Source: Clostridium_AB sp036639235 (GTDB lineage: Bacteria > Bacillota > Clostridia > Clostridiales > Caloramatoraceae). Taken from it: a stretch of 64,000 bases of DNA. Both the position numbers and the translations under genes were made by a program. The notes below the pieces were generated by a model. The model was not told where the DNA came from, made no database searches, and worked only from the letters and a program-made list of their open reading frames with translations. Positions 41,667 to 50,854 of the stretch are shown one piece after another (position 1 is the first letter of the stretch; each line of letters starts with the position of its first letter). The DNA is taken from positions 38,248 to 102,247 of the forward strand of contig NZ_JAVWJB010000003.1 of the NCBI RefSeq assembly GCF_036639235.1, given 5' to 3'.

Positions 41667-41924
41667 TTATAGAATGTTTTTAATGATGAAGTTAGTTGCA
41701 AAATAAATAGCTAAATTATAAAGAAAAACAAATAATATATTAAGAGATAGGAACTTGATACTTTTAATAAGTATCTTATTACTATTTTCTTCCCTATTAG
41801 CATAGGTGATGATTTTGTAGCCATAGTAAATAAAAAGTGCCCATGGAGTTATACCTTCAATTGAAACAATAGGAAGTATAAGCATTATACATAAAAGAGG
41901 AACTAGGAAAAATGGTATATTCAT
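41667..41924 (-). CDS. Small membrane protein coupled to the LTA synthase-like gene
   Basis: An 85-residue protein with two or three hydrophobic segments (about 4-20, 25-40, 57-83) and a charged loop between them. I recognise no family. Its ATG follows the stop of the LTA synthase-like gene directly (TAAATG), with the ribosome site AAAGGGGGATAAG inside that gene's end, so translation is tightly linked. A helper role for that enzyme or its glycolipid anchor is possible but only inferred from position. Confidence 0.7.
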   Translation of the reverse strand: MNIPFFLVPLLCIMLILPIVSIEGITPWALFIYYGYKIITYANREENSNKILIKSIKFLSLNILFVFLYNLAIYFATNFIIKNIL

Positions 41925-43802
41925 TTACTTATCCCCCTTTTTAAAGTAGTTTGAGCGGATTAATATATCACTATAGTATATAGATTTTGAGTGGAGCTTT
42001 ACAAGGTCGTTAGGTAGGGTTTCATTTAAAATATCACCCTTTGCATTGTAGGTAAAGCTATAATTAGTGTTTAATATATTACGTCCAAAGCTTGAGTAGG
42101 AATACTCCTTTTCATCAACTCCCATTAAGTAGCTAAGTGTTGGAAGAATATCTATTTGTCCTGAAAGAGTAGGTATAGTTTTTCCTTCCATACCCTTAGA
42201 ATATATAATAAAAGGTACCTTTGAATTATTATTAATCATAAACTCGTCAAGGTTATCTGTTGATTTAAAGTCATCCTTAAAGTATTTATGTGGCCCTTCG
42301 TGGTCACCATATATAACTACAACGCTATTATCAAGCATATTGTTTTTCTCAAGATCATTTATAAACCTTCCTATAGCATCATCTGTATAGTGAATAGACT
42401 CTATATAAGAACCAAGTAACTTACCCTTTAAGAAATTAGGGGTATTAACAGTTACATACTCCTTAGGAAGTGAGAAGGGGGTGTGGCTAGTTAAAGTTAT
42501 AGCAAAGGTATAAAAGGGCTCTTTCTGCTCCTTTAAGATGCCTGGAAGTTGATTTAAGAAGCTCCTATCGCTTATACCAAGTCCAATCATTTCCTTATTA
42601 TCAAGTTTAGTTGAATCTATACAATTATCAAAACCTATAGATGTTAGGGCGTTCATCCAATTCCAATACGACCCTCTATCAGGATGCAGCGCAAGTGTTG
42701 AATAGCCCATAGACTCCATTAAATTAGGTAATGAAGATTCATAGGTGTTAGATGGAAATCTAAAAAAGGTACTACCACGTCTTACAGGAAATACAGATGT
42801 ATTAGTCATAAGTTCAGCATCCGAAGTTGTTCCAAGATGGGTTTGCTCTATAAAATTATTAAAATAAATACTATTATTAAGTAGTTTGTTAATATTTGGA
42901 GTAATTTCGGTTCCACCTATACTTTGACCTATAACAAAGTTTTCAAGGGACTCAACTTGAAGAATAATTAGGTTTTTACCCTTAAACATTCCCTTATATT
43001 CATTAGTCGGAAGGATTTCTGCTTTCTTATTAAAGAAGTAGTCTACAGAAGATTTTTCTTCATTAGAAAGAGTGTAGGACTTCATATCTTTAATATAATT
43101 ATATGTATCGAATAAATGAAATCCAATAGGGGTTAGGTTTGACATTGTTTGGTTTTGAGCCCAGCTATTAACGAAAATAGTCTGGTTAAAAAACCCCCTA
43201 TTAAGTTTATCTATTTTAATATGGGCATAGAATAGATAACTAAAACCAACTAAAAAAACAAGTGAAAAAGGGAGTAATCCTCCCTTAAACTTAGTATAGG
43301 CATTATGAACTATAATCATATAAATAAGAAGAACAATATCAATTCCAGCGAAAATTAAATCTATTGGTCTAAATAATGTATATATACTGCTACCTAGATT
43401 ATCAAGGTTAGAAGTATAGTTAATTAAATGAATAGATAAAAACGATCCATTAGCTCTATAGTATAGAAGATCTCCTAAAATAATAAATGTAATTAAGATA
43501 TTAAGTGTATATAAAGCAACAATATGAAGTCTTCCTTTAAATATTAATGAAAATGATAGGAAGCATATAAAAAAGCTAAAATATACAAGTAGCGGAGGCA
43601 TACTGTAGAAAATAGTTTTAAAGTTAACCCCTGTTCCTGTATCACTAGATGTAATAACTAGGAAAAATAAGGTTTTTAAAAATATTGCAAGAAAACATAA
43701 CTGAAATCCTCTATTTAAAGTTAACGATCTAAATATATTAAATATATTAGTAAAAAGATTAGGTATCTTAATTCTATAATTTAAAATCCTTTTTATGTCC
43801 AT
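41925..43802 (-). CDS. Lipoteichoic acid synthase-like membrane sulfatase-fold protein
   Basis: LtaS-type enzymes polymerise glycerol phosphate from phosphatidylglycerol outside the cell. The 625 residues have five N-terminal membrane helices (about 30-215) and an extracellular sulfatase-fold domain with the metal-binding glutamate in LQVESLENFVIG, the catalytic threonine at 326 in HLGTTSDAELMT, and the metal ligands in VVIYGDHEGPHKY. I chose the ATG at 43802 behind AGAAAGGA rather than an upstream frame start at 43838. Paralogues can instead be LTA primases or phosphoglycerol transferases, so the exact activity is open. Confidence 0.88.
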   Translation of the reverse strand: MDIKRILNYRIKIPNLFTNIFNIFRSLTLNRGFQLCFLAIFLKTLFFLVITSSDTGTGVNFKTIFYSMPPLLVYFSFFICFLSFSLIFKGRLHIVALYTLNILITFIILGDLLYYRANGSFLSIHLINYTSNLDNLGSSIYTLFRPIDLIFAGIDIVLLIYMIIVHNAYTKFKGGLLPFSLVFLVGFSYLFYAHIKIDKLNRGFFNQTIFVNSWAQNQTMSNLTPIGFHLFDTYNYIKDMKSYTLSNEEKSSVDYFFNKKAEILPTNEYKGMFKGKNLIILQVESLENFVIGQSIGGTEITPNINKLLNNSIYFNNFIEQTHLGTTSDAELMTNTSVFPVRRGSTFFRFPSNTYESSLPNLMESMGYSTLALHPDRGSYWNWMNALTSIGFDNCIDSTKLDNKEMIGLGISDRSFLNQLPGILKEQKEPFYTFAITLTSHTPFSLPKEYVTVNTPNFLKGKLLGSYIESIHYTDDAIGRFINDLEKNNMLDNSVVVIYGDHEGPHKYFKDDFKSTDNLDEFMINNNSKVPFIIYSKGMEGKTIPTLSGQIDILPTLSYLMGVDEKEYSYSSFGRNILNTNYSFTYNAKGDILNETLPNDLVKLHSKSIYYSDILIRSNYFKKGDK

Positions 43803-43832
43803 AAAAAATCCTTTCTTATATTGATATATGTA

Positions 43833-43847
43833 TAACAAACTTTGTTA
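43833..43847. promoter_or_regulatory. Palindrome upstream of the LTA synthase-like gene
   Basis: TAACAAA-C-TTTGTTA, a perfect 15-base palindrome about 30 bases before the start codon at 43802, near a possible minus-strand promoter (TTGTTA, 18 bases, TTATAC). Possible operator. Confidence 0.35.
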
Positions 43848-44208
43848 ACATCATAACAAAAGCCTATTAAATATCTTGTTACAAATTTCACAGCATTTAT
43901 TATAAGTATTAGTTGTATTATTATATAATATATGAATTGTTACAATAAAGCATTAAGTAAAAGTAACAATAATTTATAAAAGCTATCATATAAAGTTGAG
44001 TTTTGCATATTCATTTTAAGGGAGTGCTTACAGCAAAGGGCTTCTAACCTTAAATGAAATAAAAAAATAGTAATTATTCATTTTATAAAATGTTTTGTAA
44101 TGGCATTTAATATCAAAAAAAGCAGAAAAACATAAAAAGCAATGCTTGATATAGAATTAACAATGCTTTTAGCAAACTAAAATATTTTTCCACTTATGAA
44201 AACAATTG

Positions 44209-44237
44209 TTGATTTTTTCAAATTTAACAATTAAAAT
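44209..44237 (+). promoter_or_regulatory. Promoter of the gcv operon
   Basis: TTGATT (44209-44214), 17 bases, TAAAAT (44232-44237); transcription would start near 44244, about 40 bases before the first glycine aptamer. The rest of 43848-44208 is AT-rich with no gene seen. Confidence 0.6.
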
Positions 44238-44282
44238 GAATGTAAATAAAATAAAAATTTCATATTCCCAGATGATAATAGT

Positions 44283-44462
44283 GTGAGAGACCTAGGTGGT
44301 AGGCGCCGAAGAAGCAATGTAAAATTACTTGGCAGGATTTTATAAAATCTTTCAGGCAAAAGGATCATTATTTGATGGAACTCTGGAAAGTCTTATAAAG
44401 CACCGACGGAGAAATACATATTCATATGTAGAAACTTTCAGGTAAAAAAGACAGAGGATTAA
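44283..44462 (+). ncRNA. Tandem glycine riboswitch
   Basis: Two glycine aptamers in tandem. The first (44283-44368) shows AGAGACC, GCGCCGAAG and CAGGCAAAAGGA. The second (44377-44460) shows GGAACTCTGGAAAG, CACCGACGGAG and TTTCAGGTAAAAAAGACAGAG. A short linker separates them, as in classic gcvT leaders. Glycine binding normally turns on the glycine cleavage operon, which follows directly. Confidence 0.95.
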
Positions 44463-44518
44463 CTGCTAGATCAGAACTAGATACACTTAGATATCCGTAG
44501 AGTTTATATTTTATAAAT

Positions 44519-44551
44519 AAGATAGGTGTAGAGTTTTACCCTATCTTTTGT
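44519..44551 (+). terminator. Glycine riboswitch expression platform
   Basis: Arms AAGATAGG and CCTATCTT followed by a T tract, between aptamer 2 and gcvT. It is the likely premature terminator that glycine binding disarms. Confidence 0.75.
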
Positions 44552-44622
44552 TGTCTAAAAACATCGAAAATTATCTAAAAATAGAAATAGTTCTGAAAAT
44601 TATAAGAAAAGGGGGAAGGAAT

Positions 44623-45738
44623 ATGTCTAACGTAAAAAGAACACCTTTATACGAGGCTCATGTAAAGGCAGGAGGAAAACTTGTAGAATATGCAGGTTGG
44701 GAAATGCCAGTACAGTATGAAGGACTTGGATTAGTAGAGGAGCATACAGCAGTTAGAGAAAAGGCAGGTATTTTCGATGTATCACATATGGGGGAAGTAG
44801 TTATTAAGGGATCAGACGCACAAAAGTTTGTTGATTACCTAGTAACTAATGACATTTCAGTACTAGAAAATACACAAATAGCATACACACTTATGTGTAA
44901 TAAAAATGCAGGGGTTGTAGATGATTTACTTGTTTACAAGTATGATGAAAATCACATGTACCTTGTAATAAATGCTGCTAACATTGATAAGGATGTTAAG
45001 TGGATAAATGAACAATCAGAAGGTTTTGATGTAACAATCGAAAACGTGTCACCTAGCGTTGCTGAAATTGCAATTCAAGGACCTCTTGCACAGGAGATTC
45101 TTCAAAAGGTAAGTGATGTTGACCTAAATAGCATTAAATTCTTCTACTTTAATGATTCAGTTAATGTTGCTGGATGTAAGTGTCTAGTTTCAAGAACAGG
45201 GTACACTGGAGAAGATGGATTTGAAGTATATACAACAAATGATTGTATAGAAAAAGTATGGGACGCACTAATGGAAGCTGGTGGAGAAGATCTTAAGCCA
45301 GCAGGACTTGGAGCTCGTGATACACTAAGATTTGAAGCAGGGCTGCCACTATACGGTAACGAAATGGCAGATGATATAACACCACTTGAATCAGGACTTG
45401 GATACTTCGTTAAGCTAGGTAAGGAATCAGACTTTATTGGAAAGTCAATTCTTCAAAAGCAAAAGGAAGAAGGTCTAACTAGAAAGATGGTTGGATTCGA
45501 AATGATAGACAAGGGTATTCCAAGACATGGTTATGAAATTGCTGTAGGTGATGAAATAATCGGACATGTTGCAACTGGATACGCTGCACCTACAGTTGGA
45601 AAAACAATTGGTACAGCTCTTGTTAAGGTAGAATATGCAGAACTTGGAACTGAATTTGAAATTAAAATCAGAAACAAGTCACCTAAGGCTGTTGTTATTA
45701 GCAAGAAATTCTATCAAAAGAAAACTAAATCAAAATAA
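44623..45738 (+). CDS. gcvT: Glycine cleavage system T protein (aminomethyltransferase)
   Basis: GcvT transfers the methylene group from the aminomethyl arm of H protein to tetrahydrofolate and releases ammonia. The 371-residue length is usual. RTPLYEAHVKAGGKLVEYAGWEMPVQY is the N-terminal family signature, and GYTGEDGFEVY and GLGARDTLRFEAGLPLYGNEM (folate-site region, with the conserved Asp and Arg) follow. I set the start at 44623 behind GGGGGAAGG; the frame extending to 44548 covers leader RNA. First gene of gcvT-gcvH-gcvPA-gcvPB-lpd under the glycine riboswitch. Confidence 0.96.
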   Translation: MSNVKRTPLYEAHVKAGGKLVEYAGWEMPVQYEGLGLVEEHTAVREKAGIFDVSHMGEVVIKGSDAQKFVDYLVTNDISVLENTQIAYTLMCNKNAGVVDDLLVYKYDENHMYLVINAANIDKDVKWINEQSEGFDVTIENVSPSVAEIAIQGPLAQEILQKVSDVDLNSIKFFYFNDSVNVAGCKCLVSRTGYTGEDGFEVYTTNDCIEKVWDALMEAGGEDLKPAGLGARDTLRFEAGLPLYGNEMADDITPLESGLGYFVKLGKESDFIGKSILQKQKEEGLTRKMVGFEMIDKGIPRHGYEIAVGDEIIGHVATGYAAPTVGKTIGTALVKVEYAELGTEFEIKIRNKSPKAVVISKKFYQKKTKSK

Positions 45739-45795
45739 TAAAGATTTAGTGTTATAAATTAAAAAATAAAAGGAAATTTAAGGGGGAACTTAAAA

Positions 45796-46179
45796 ATGAA
45801 AATTGAAGCAGGATTACTTTATACAACTGACCACGACTGGGTAAAGGTTGAAGGAAATAAGGCATACGTTGGAATTTCAGCATATGCAGAGCACCAACTA
45901 GGAAGCATTGTTTACGTTGAACTTCCAGAAGTAGATTCAGAGGTTTCACAGGGAGAATCATGTGGAGTTGTTGAATCAGTTAAGGCTGCAACAGACTTAC
46001 ACGCAGCAGTTTCAGGAACAATTGTTGAGGCTAATGAAGAAGTTGAAGATGATCCAACTCTACTTAACCAAGACCCATACGCTAACTGGATTTATGCAGT
46101 TGAAATCAGCGATGCATCAGAACTTGATGGACTAATGACAGCTGAGAAGTATGAAGCGTTTCTAGGTCAGGAGGCATAA
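45796..46179 (+). CDS. gcvH: Glycine cleavage system H protein
   Basis: GcvH is the lipoylated carrier that shuttles the aminomethyl group and electrons between P, T and L proteins. The 127 residues have the lipoylation site at Lys 63 in VVESVKAATDLHAAVSGTI, and the N-terminal YTTDHDWVKVEG and C-terminal DPYANWIYAVE segments are standard. AAGGGGG stands before the ATG, 57 bases after gcvT, and only 3 bases separate it from gcvPA. Codon use is strongly biased, as for highly expressed genes. Confidence 0.97.
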   Translation: MKIEAGLLYTTDHDWVKVEGNKAYVGISAYAEHQLGSIVYVELPEVDSEVSQGESCGVVESVKAATDLHAAVSGTIVEANEEVEDDPTLLNQDPYANWIYAVEISDASELDGLMTAEKYEAFLGQEA

Positions 46180-46182
46180 TAT

Positions 46183-47523
46183 ATGTTTCCTTACATACCA
46201 GTAACTAGTGAAGAAAGAGAGGACATGCTAAAGTCAATTGGTCTAAACTCAATTGATGATTTATTTAGCGATATTCCTGAAGAGTTAAAGCTTAACAGAA
46301 GGCTTAACATAGAAGCTCCATATTCAGAAATGGAAATAGTGAATAAACTTTCTTCATTAAGTAAGAAAAATTCATGTTGTGATGACGCTGTATGTTTCCT
46401 TGGAGCAGGAGCATATGATCATTATGTACCAACTGCAATATCACAACTAGCATTAAGATCAGAATATTATACAGCATATACACCATACCAACCAGAAATT
46501 TCACAGGGATCACTACAAGTTATATTTGAGTTCCAATCACTTATCTGTGAACTAACTGGAATGGAAGTTGCAAATGCATCAATGTATGACAATGCAACAG
46601 CAGTTGCAGAGGCAGCAATGCTAGCCACAGGAGCTGCTAAGAGAAAGAAAATTGTAGTATCATCAGCTGTTCATCCAGAGTCAAGAGAAGTTCTTAAGAC
46701 TTACATGGACTTTAATAACATAGAGGTTGTTGAAGTTCCTATGAAGGATGGAGTAACAGATGTTGAGGCCCTTGCTTCACTTGTTGATAAAACAGTTGCA
46801 GGAGTTATTATCCAAAGCCCTAACTTCTTCGGATGCATAGAAGATGCTGAGGCTATTGAGAAGATAACACATGAAAGTAAGGCTAACCTTATTATGAGTG
46901 TTGACCCTATTTCACTAGGAATCCTTAAGACTCCAGGAGAAATAGGTGCAGATATAGTTGTAGGAGATGGACAAGGTCTTGGTAATTACATGAACTTTGG
47001 TGGTCCATCACTAGGATTCATGGCTGTTTCTAAGAAGCTTATGAGAAAAATTCCAGGAAGAGTTGCAGGATTATCTGAGGACCTTGATGGAAAGAGAGCA
47101 TTCGTTCTGACTCTACAAGCTAGAGAGCAGCATATTAGACGTGAGAAAGCTACATCAAATATTTGCTCAAACCAAGCACTAAACGCTGTTAGAGCAACTA
47201 TTTACATGTCACTTCTTGGAAAGCAAGGAATTAAAGAAGTAGCAACTCAATGTCTACAAAAAGCACACTATGCTTATGATGCATTAGTAGCAACTGGTAA
47301 GGTTAAGCCAGTATTTAACGCTCCATTCTTTAAAGAGTTTACAGTAGAGCTTCCAGGTAACACTGAAGAAACTAATAGTAAGCTACTTGAAAATGGAATT
47401 ATTGGTGGATACGACCTAGGTAGAAGCTATGAAGGTATGGAAAATAAGACGGTAGTATGTGTTACTGAGAAGAGAACTAAGGCTGAGATAGATAAATTAG
47501 CTGATGTATTGGGAGGAATGTAG
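46183..47523 (+). CDS. gcvPA: Glycine dehydrogenase (decarboxylating) subunit 1
   Basis: GcvPA is the N-terminal half of the split P protein found in Firmicutes and archaea. With GcvPB it forms the PLP enzyme that decarboxylates glycine. Its 446 residues include CFLGAGAYDHYVP, AYTPYQPEISQGSLQ, MYDNATAVAEAAMLA and TLQAREQHIRREKATSNICS, all typical. It lacks the PLP lysine, which lies in subunit 2. It starts 3 bases after the gcvH stop with AGGTCAGGAGG inside gcvH, and its stop is 2 bases before gcvPB. Confidence 0.96.
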   Translation: MFPYIPVTSEEREDMLKSIGLNSIDDLFSDIPEELKLNRRLNIEAPYSEMEIVNKLSSLSKKNSCCDDAVCFLGAGAYDHYVPTAISQLALRSEYYTAYTPYQPEISQGSLQVIFEFQSLICELTGMEVANASMYDNATAVAEAAMLATGAAKRKKIVVSSAVHPESREVLKTYMDFNNIEVVEVPMKDGVTDVEALASLVDKTVAGVIIQSPNFFGCIEDAEAIEKITHESKANLIMSVDPISLGILKTPGEIGADIVVGDGQGLGNYMNFGGPSLGFMAVSKKLMRKIPGRVAGLSEDLDGKRAFVLTLQAREQHIRREKATSNICSNQALNAVRATIYMSLLGKQGIKEVATQCLQKAHYAYDALVATGKVKPVFNAPFFKEFTVELPGNTEETNSKLLENGIIGGYDLGRSYEGMENKTVVCVTEKRTKAEIDKLADVLGGM

Positions 47524-47525
47524 AG

Positions 47526-48980
47526 ATGAAACCATATAACAGTTTAATATTTGAAATTTCAAAGCCAGGCAGAGTAGGACATAAGCTTCCTGCATGCGAT
47601 GTAGAGGTTAAGGACGTTAAAAGCATTCTTCCAGAAGGTCTACTTAGACAAGAAGATGCTAAGCTTCCAGAAGTAGCGGAAAATGAAGTTGTAAGACACT
47701 TTACACTTTTATCTAATAAGAACTACGGAGTTGATACAGGATTCTATCCACTAGGATCATGTACAATGAAGTACAATCCTAAGGTAAATGAAGATGTTGC
47801 AGGACTTTGTGGATTTAAATGCATTCACCCATACCAAACTGTAGAATCAGTACAGGGAGCACTTGAGCTTATGTACGATTTATCAGGTAGACTTTCAGAA
47901 ATAACTGGTATGGATGCTGTAACTCTACAACCAGCTGCAGGAGCACATGGTGAAATGCTAGGACTAATGCTTATGAAGGCATACCATAGAGATAAGGGAG
48001 AAAACGAGAGAAATAAGATTATCGTTCCTGATTCAGCACATGGTACTAACCCTGCATCAGCTGCAGTTGCCGGTTTTGAAGTAGTTGAAATTAAGTCTAA
48101 TGCTGATGGGTCAGTTAATATAGATGCTCTTAAAGAGGTACTAGATGACAAGGTAGCAGGACTAATGCTAACTAATCCAAGTACACTTGGATTATTTGAA
48201 ACAAACATTAAGGAAATAGCAGATCTAGTTCATGAAGCTGGTGGACTACTATACTATGATGGAGCTAATATGAACGCTATCATGGGTATAACAAGGCCAG
48301 GGGATATGGGATTTGATATTATCCACCTTAACCTACATAAGACATTCTCAACTCCACACGGAGGGGGAGGCCCAGGGGCAGGTCCAGTTGGGGTTAAGTC
48401 ATTCCTAGAAAAGTATCTTCCGACTCCAGTTGTAGTTAAGAAAGCAGATAGTTATGCTCTTGATTACGATAGAGAAAAGAGTCTTGGTAAGATTAAGAAC
48501 TTCTATGGAAACTTTGGAATCCTTGTTAGAGCATATACTTATATTCTAGCAATGGGAGCTGAAGGACTTAAGTACGCTAGTGAAACAGCAGTACTTAATG
48601 CTAACTATATGAAGGAAGCTTTAAAGAAGCATTACTCACTTCCTATAGATAAGCTTTGTAAACATGAATTTGTATTAGCAGGACTTGGTGGACTATCAGG
48701 GGTTACTACAATGGATATAGCTAAGAGAATTCTTGACTATGGATACCACCCACCAACAGTTTACTTCCCACTAATAGTAAACGAAGCTATAATGATAGAA
48801 CCAACTGAAACAGAGTCACGTGAGACTTTAGACGGATTTATTGAGGCAATGATTAGTATTGCTAAAGAGGCAGAAGAAAACCCAGAACTAGTTAAGGGTG
48901 CACCATACACAACTCTTATTAAGAGAGTTGATGAGGTTAAAGCTGCTATGAACCCAGTTTTAAAGTGGACTGCTGAGTAG
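47526..48980 (+). CDS. gcvPB: Glycine dehydrogenase (decarboxylating) subunit 2
   Basis: GcvPB is the C-terminal half of the P protein and carries the PLP-binding lysine, here Lys 272 in HLNLHKTFSTPHGGGGPG. The 484 residues also show YPLGSCTMKYNPK, PAAGAHGEMLG and DSAHGTNPASA, all expected. The start lies 2 bases after the gcvPA stop with GGGAGG ending in that gene. The stop is 15 bases before lpd. Confidence 0.97.
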   Translation: MKPYNSLIFEISKPGRVGHKLPACDVEVKDVKSILPEGLLRQEDAKLPEVAENEVVRHFTLLSNKNYGVDTGFYPLGSCTMKYNPKVNEDVAGLCGFKCIHPYQTVESVQGALELMYDLSGRLSEITGMDAVTLQPAAGAHGEMLGLMLMKAYHRDKGENERNKIIVPDSAHGTNPASAAVAGFEVVEIKSNADGSVNIDALKEVLDDKVAGLMLTNPSTLGLFETNIKEIADLVHEAGGLLYYDGANMNAIMGITRPGDMGFDIIHLNLHKTFSTPHGGGGPGAGPVGVKSFLEKYLPTPVVVKKADSYALDYDREKSLGKIKNFYGNFGILVRAYTYILAMGAEGLKYASETAVLNANYMKEALKKHYSLPIDKLCKHEFVLAGLGGLSGVTTMDIAKRILDYGYHPPTVYFPLIVNEAIMIEPTETESRETLDGFIEAMISIAKEAEENPELVKGAPYTTLIKRVDEVKAAMNPVLKWTAE

Positions 48981-48995
48981 TTGTAGTTAACTTCT

Positions 48996-50387
48996 ATGGA
49001 CGTACTAGTTATAGGTGGAGGCCCTGGTGGATATGTGGCAGCTATAAGAGCTGCCCAGCTAGGGGCTAAAACCTGTGTAGTTGAGATGGACAAGGTTGGA
49101 GGAACATGCCTTAATAGAGGTTGTATTCCAACTAAGGCCCTATATAGAAATGCTGAAATAATAAATAATATTAAAGAAGCAGATATGTTTGGTATAACAA
49201 TTCCGTCATTTGATCTTGACTTTACAAAGGTTCAAGAGAGAAAAGGCGGAATTGTAAATACCCTTGTATCAGGTATAGATCAGCTGCTTAAAGCAAATGG
49301 AGTTGAACTTATTAGTGGTAAGGCATCTCTTAAAGACAAGAATACAGTTACAGTTAATTTAAATAATGGTGAAACAAGAGAGATTACAGCAAAAAACATA
49401 ATAATAGCTACAGGCTCAAGGCCTAGCATGCCATCAATAGAAGGTGGAAACCTTGAGGGAGTTCTAACAAGTGATGAAATACTTGAACTAAGTGAAGTTC
49501 CAAAGAGGCTACTAGTTGTTGGTGGTGGAGTTATTGGTATGGAATTTGCCTCAATATTTAATTCTTTAGGAAGTGAAGTAACAGTACTTCAAAGTTCTGA
49601 TAGAATATTAAAGTTTGCAGACACAGACCTTACTAAGAGACTAATAGCTTCTTCTAAAAAGAAGGGAATAGCAATGAATCTTAATACAAGAATTCAAAGT
49701 ATTAGTAAGGAAAATGATTCACTAAAAGTCATAGCTAATGGTAAAAAGGGTGAAGTTAGCTTTGAAGCAGACAAGGTACTACTTTCAATCGGTAGAGTTC
49801 CAGTAGTAGAGGGACTAGGTCTTGAGAATGTAGGTATTGAGTTTGATAACAAGGGAATCAAAGTAGATGCGAATTTTGAAACAAATATTAAAGGCATTTA
49901 TGCAATAGGAGATGTAAATGGAAAGCATATGCTTGCACATGCTGCCTCACATCAAGGAATATCTGTTGCAGAAATAATCACAGGTCTTGTAAGCCATGCA
50001 GATCATAATCTAGTACCAAATTGCGTATTTGTTTTCCCAGAACTTTCAACTATAGGACCATCTGAGGATGAGCTTAAGGCTGAAGGAAAAGAATATAAGG
50101 TTTCAAAGTTTATGTTTGGAGCTAATGGGAAGGCACTAGCACTTGGTGAAAGCGAGGGTCTAGTAAAGATACTAGCTGATATTGATAATAATATCCTAGG
50201 AGTACACATTTTAGGACCCCATGCCTCAGATTTAATACATGAAGGTGTACTTGCAGTTAGCAAGAAACTTAATGTTAATGATATTGCAAATACAATACAT
50301 GCTCACCCAACATTGTCAGAAAGCTTTGTAGAAGCAGTTCTTGGCATAGATAATAAGGCGATACATATGGCGCCTTCAAAAAAATAA
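48996..50387 (+). CDS. lpd: Dihydrolipoyl dehydrogenase (L protein)
   Basis: The L protein reoxidises the H-protein lipoate, passing electrons through a disulfide and FAD to NAD+. The 463 residues have the FAD motif GGGPGGYVAA (7-16), the redox disulfide C38/C43 in GGTCLNRGC, the NAD motif VVGGGVIGMEFAS, AIGDVNGKHMLAH, and the C-terminal HAHPTLSE active-site histidine. There is no fused lipoyl domain. The ATG at 48996 has no visible Shine-Dalgarno sequence, and in-frame stops just upstream exclude an earlier start, so it probably depends on reinitiation after gcvPB, 15 bases away. Confidence 0.95.
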   Translation: MDVLVIGGGPGGYVAAIRAAQLGAKTCVVEMDKVGGTCLNRGCIPTKALYRNAEIINNIKEADMFGITIPSFDLDFTKVQERKGGIVNTLVSGIDQLLKANGVELISGKASLKDKNTVTVNLNNGETREITAKNIIIATGSRPSMPSIEGGNLEGVLTSDEILELSEVPKRLLVVGGGVIGMEFASIFNSLGSEVTVLQSSDRILKFADTDLTKRLIASSKKKGIAMNLNTRIQSISKENDSLKVIANGKKGEVSFEADKVLLSIGRVPVVEGLGLENVGIEFDNKGIKVDANFETNIKGIYAIGDVNGKHMLAHAASHQGISVAEIITGLVSHADHNLVPNCVFVFPELSTIGPSEDELKAEGKEYKVSKFMFGANGKALALGESEGLVKILADIDNNILGVHILGPHASDLIHEGVLAVSKKLNVNDIANTIHAHPTLSESFVEAVLGIDNKAIHMAPSKK

Positions 50388-50422
50388 ACATTAAGTTGTT
50401 TATATTATAATAAGTGCACTTA

Positions 50423-50457
50423 AAAACCTGTTAGATAATTCTAACAGGTTTTATTTT
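50423..50457. terminator. Terminator of the gcv operon (bidirectional)
   Basis: Perfect 12-base arms (AAAACCTGTTAG and complement), 6-base loop, T-rich tail. Confidence 0.9.
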
Positions 50458-50458
50458 G

Positions 50459-50704
50459 TTATTTAGACTTAGATATAAGGTTTAGTTTTTCTTTTCTGGT
50501 TAGCTTTTTTATAGCCGCTTCTCTTTTCATTGCTTCACTTTTAGTTAGGAAGCTTTCACTGTAAACCATTTCAACAGGGAGTCTAGCCCTTGTATATTTA
50601 GAAGCCTTACCACTGAGATGGGTTTTAAGCCTTCTATTAAGGTCGGTTGTCCACCCTGTGTATAGAGTATTATCACTACATTTTAATATATAGATAAAAT
50701 TCAT
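50459..50704 (-). CDS. GIY-YIG domain protein (UPF0213/YhbQ-like)
   Basis: An 81-residue single GIY-YIG nuclease domain. FIYILKCSDNTLYTGWTTDLNRRL holds the two tyrosines and the conserved arginine, and a later glutamate-containing segment (SEAMKREAAIKKL) is present. Stand-alone proteins of this size are common in bacteria and have been proposed to act on DNA, but no firm role is known. I set the start at the ATG at 50704 with GGTGATT upstream; an ATG four codons earlier lacks a ribosome site. Confidence 0.9.
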   Translation of the reverse strand: MNFIYILKCSDNTLYTGWTTDLNRRLKTHLSGKASKYTRARLPVEMVYSESFLTKSEAMKREAAIKKLTRKEKLNLISKSK

Positions 50705-50803
50705 ATTAATCACCATTACTATTATAACAAAAATAGAGAATGCATAAAATTATTATTAACTATGTTTTAACAAAGTATTAAATACTATGGAATTTATTAT
50801 TTT

Positions 50804-50821
50804 TATGTTTATTTAAACATA
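50804..50821. promoter_or_regulatory. Palindrome upstream of livJ
   Basis: TATGTTTA-TT-TAAACATA, a perfect 18-base palindrome 33 bases before the livJ start. Possible operator for the transporter operon; regulator unknown. Confidence 0.4.
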
Positions 50822-50854
50822 GACTAAACTACCAATATTAAATATGGGGGATTT

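Noticed and set aside
44548..44622. N-terminal extension of gcvT
   Set aside because: The extension is riboswitch leader sequence and has no ribosome site; the ATG at 44623 follows GGGGGAAGG and the family N-terminus.
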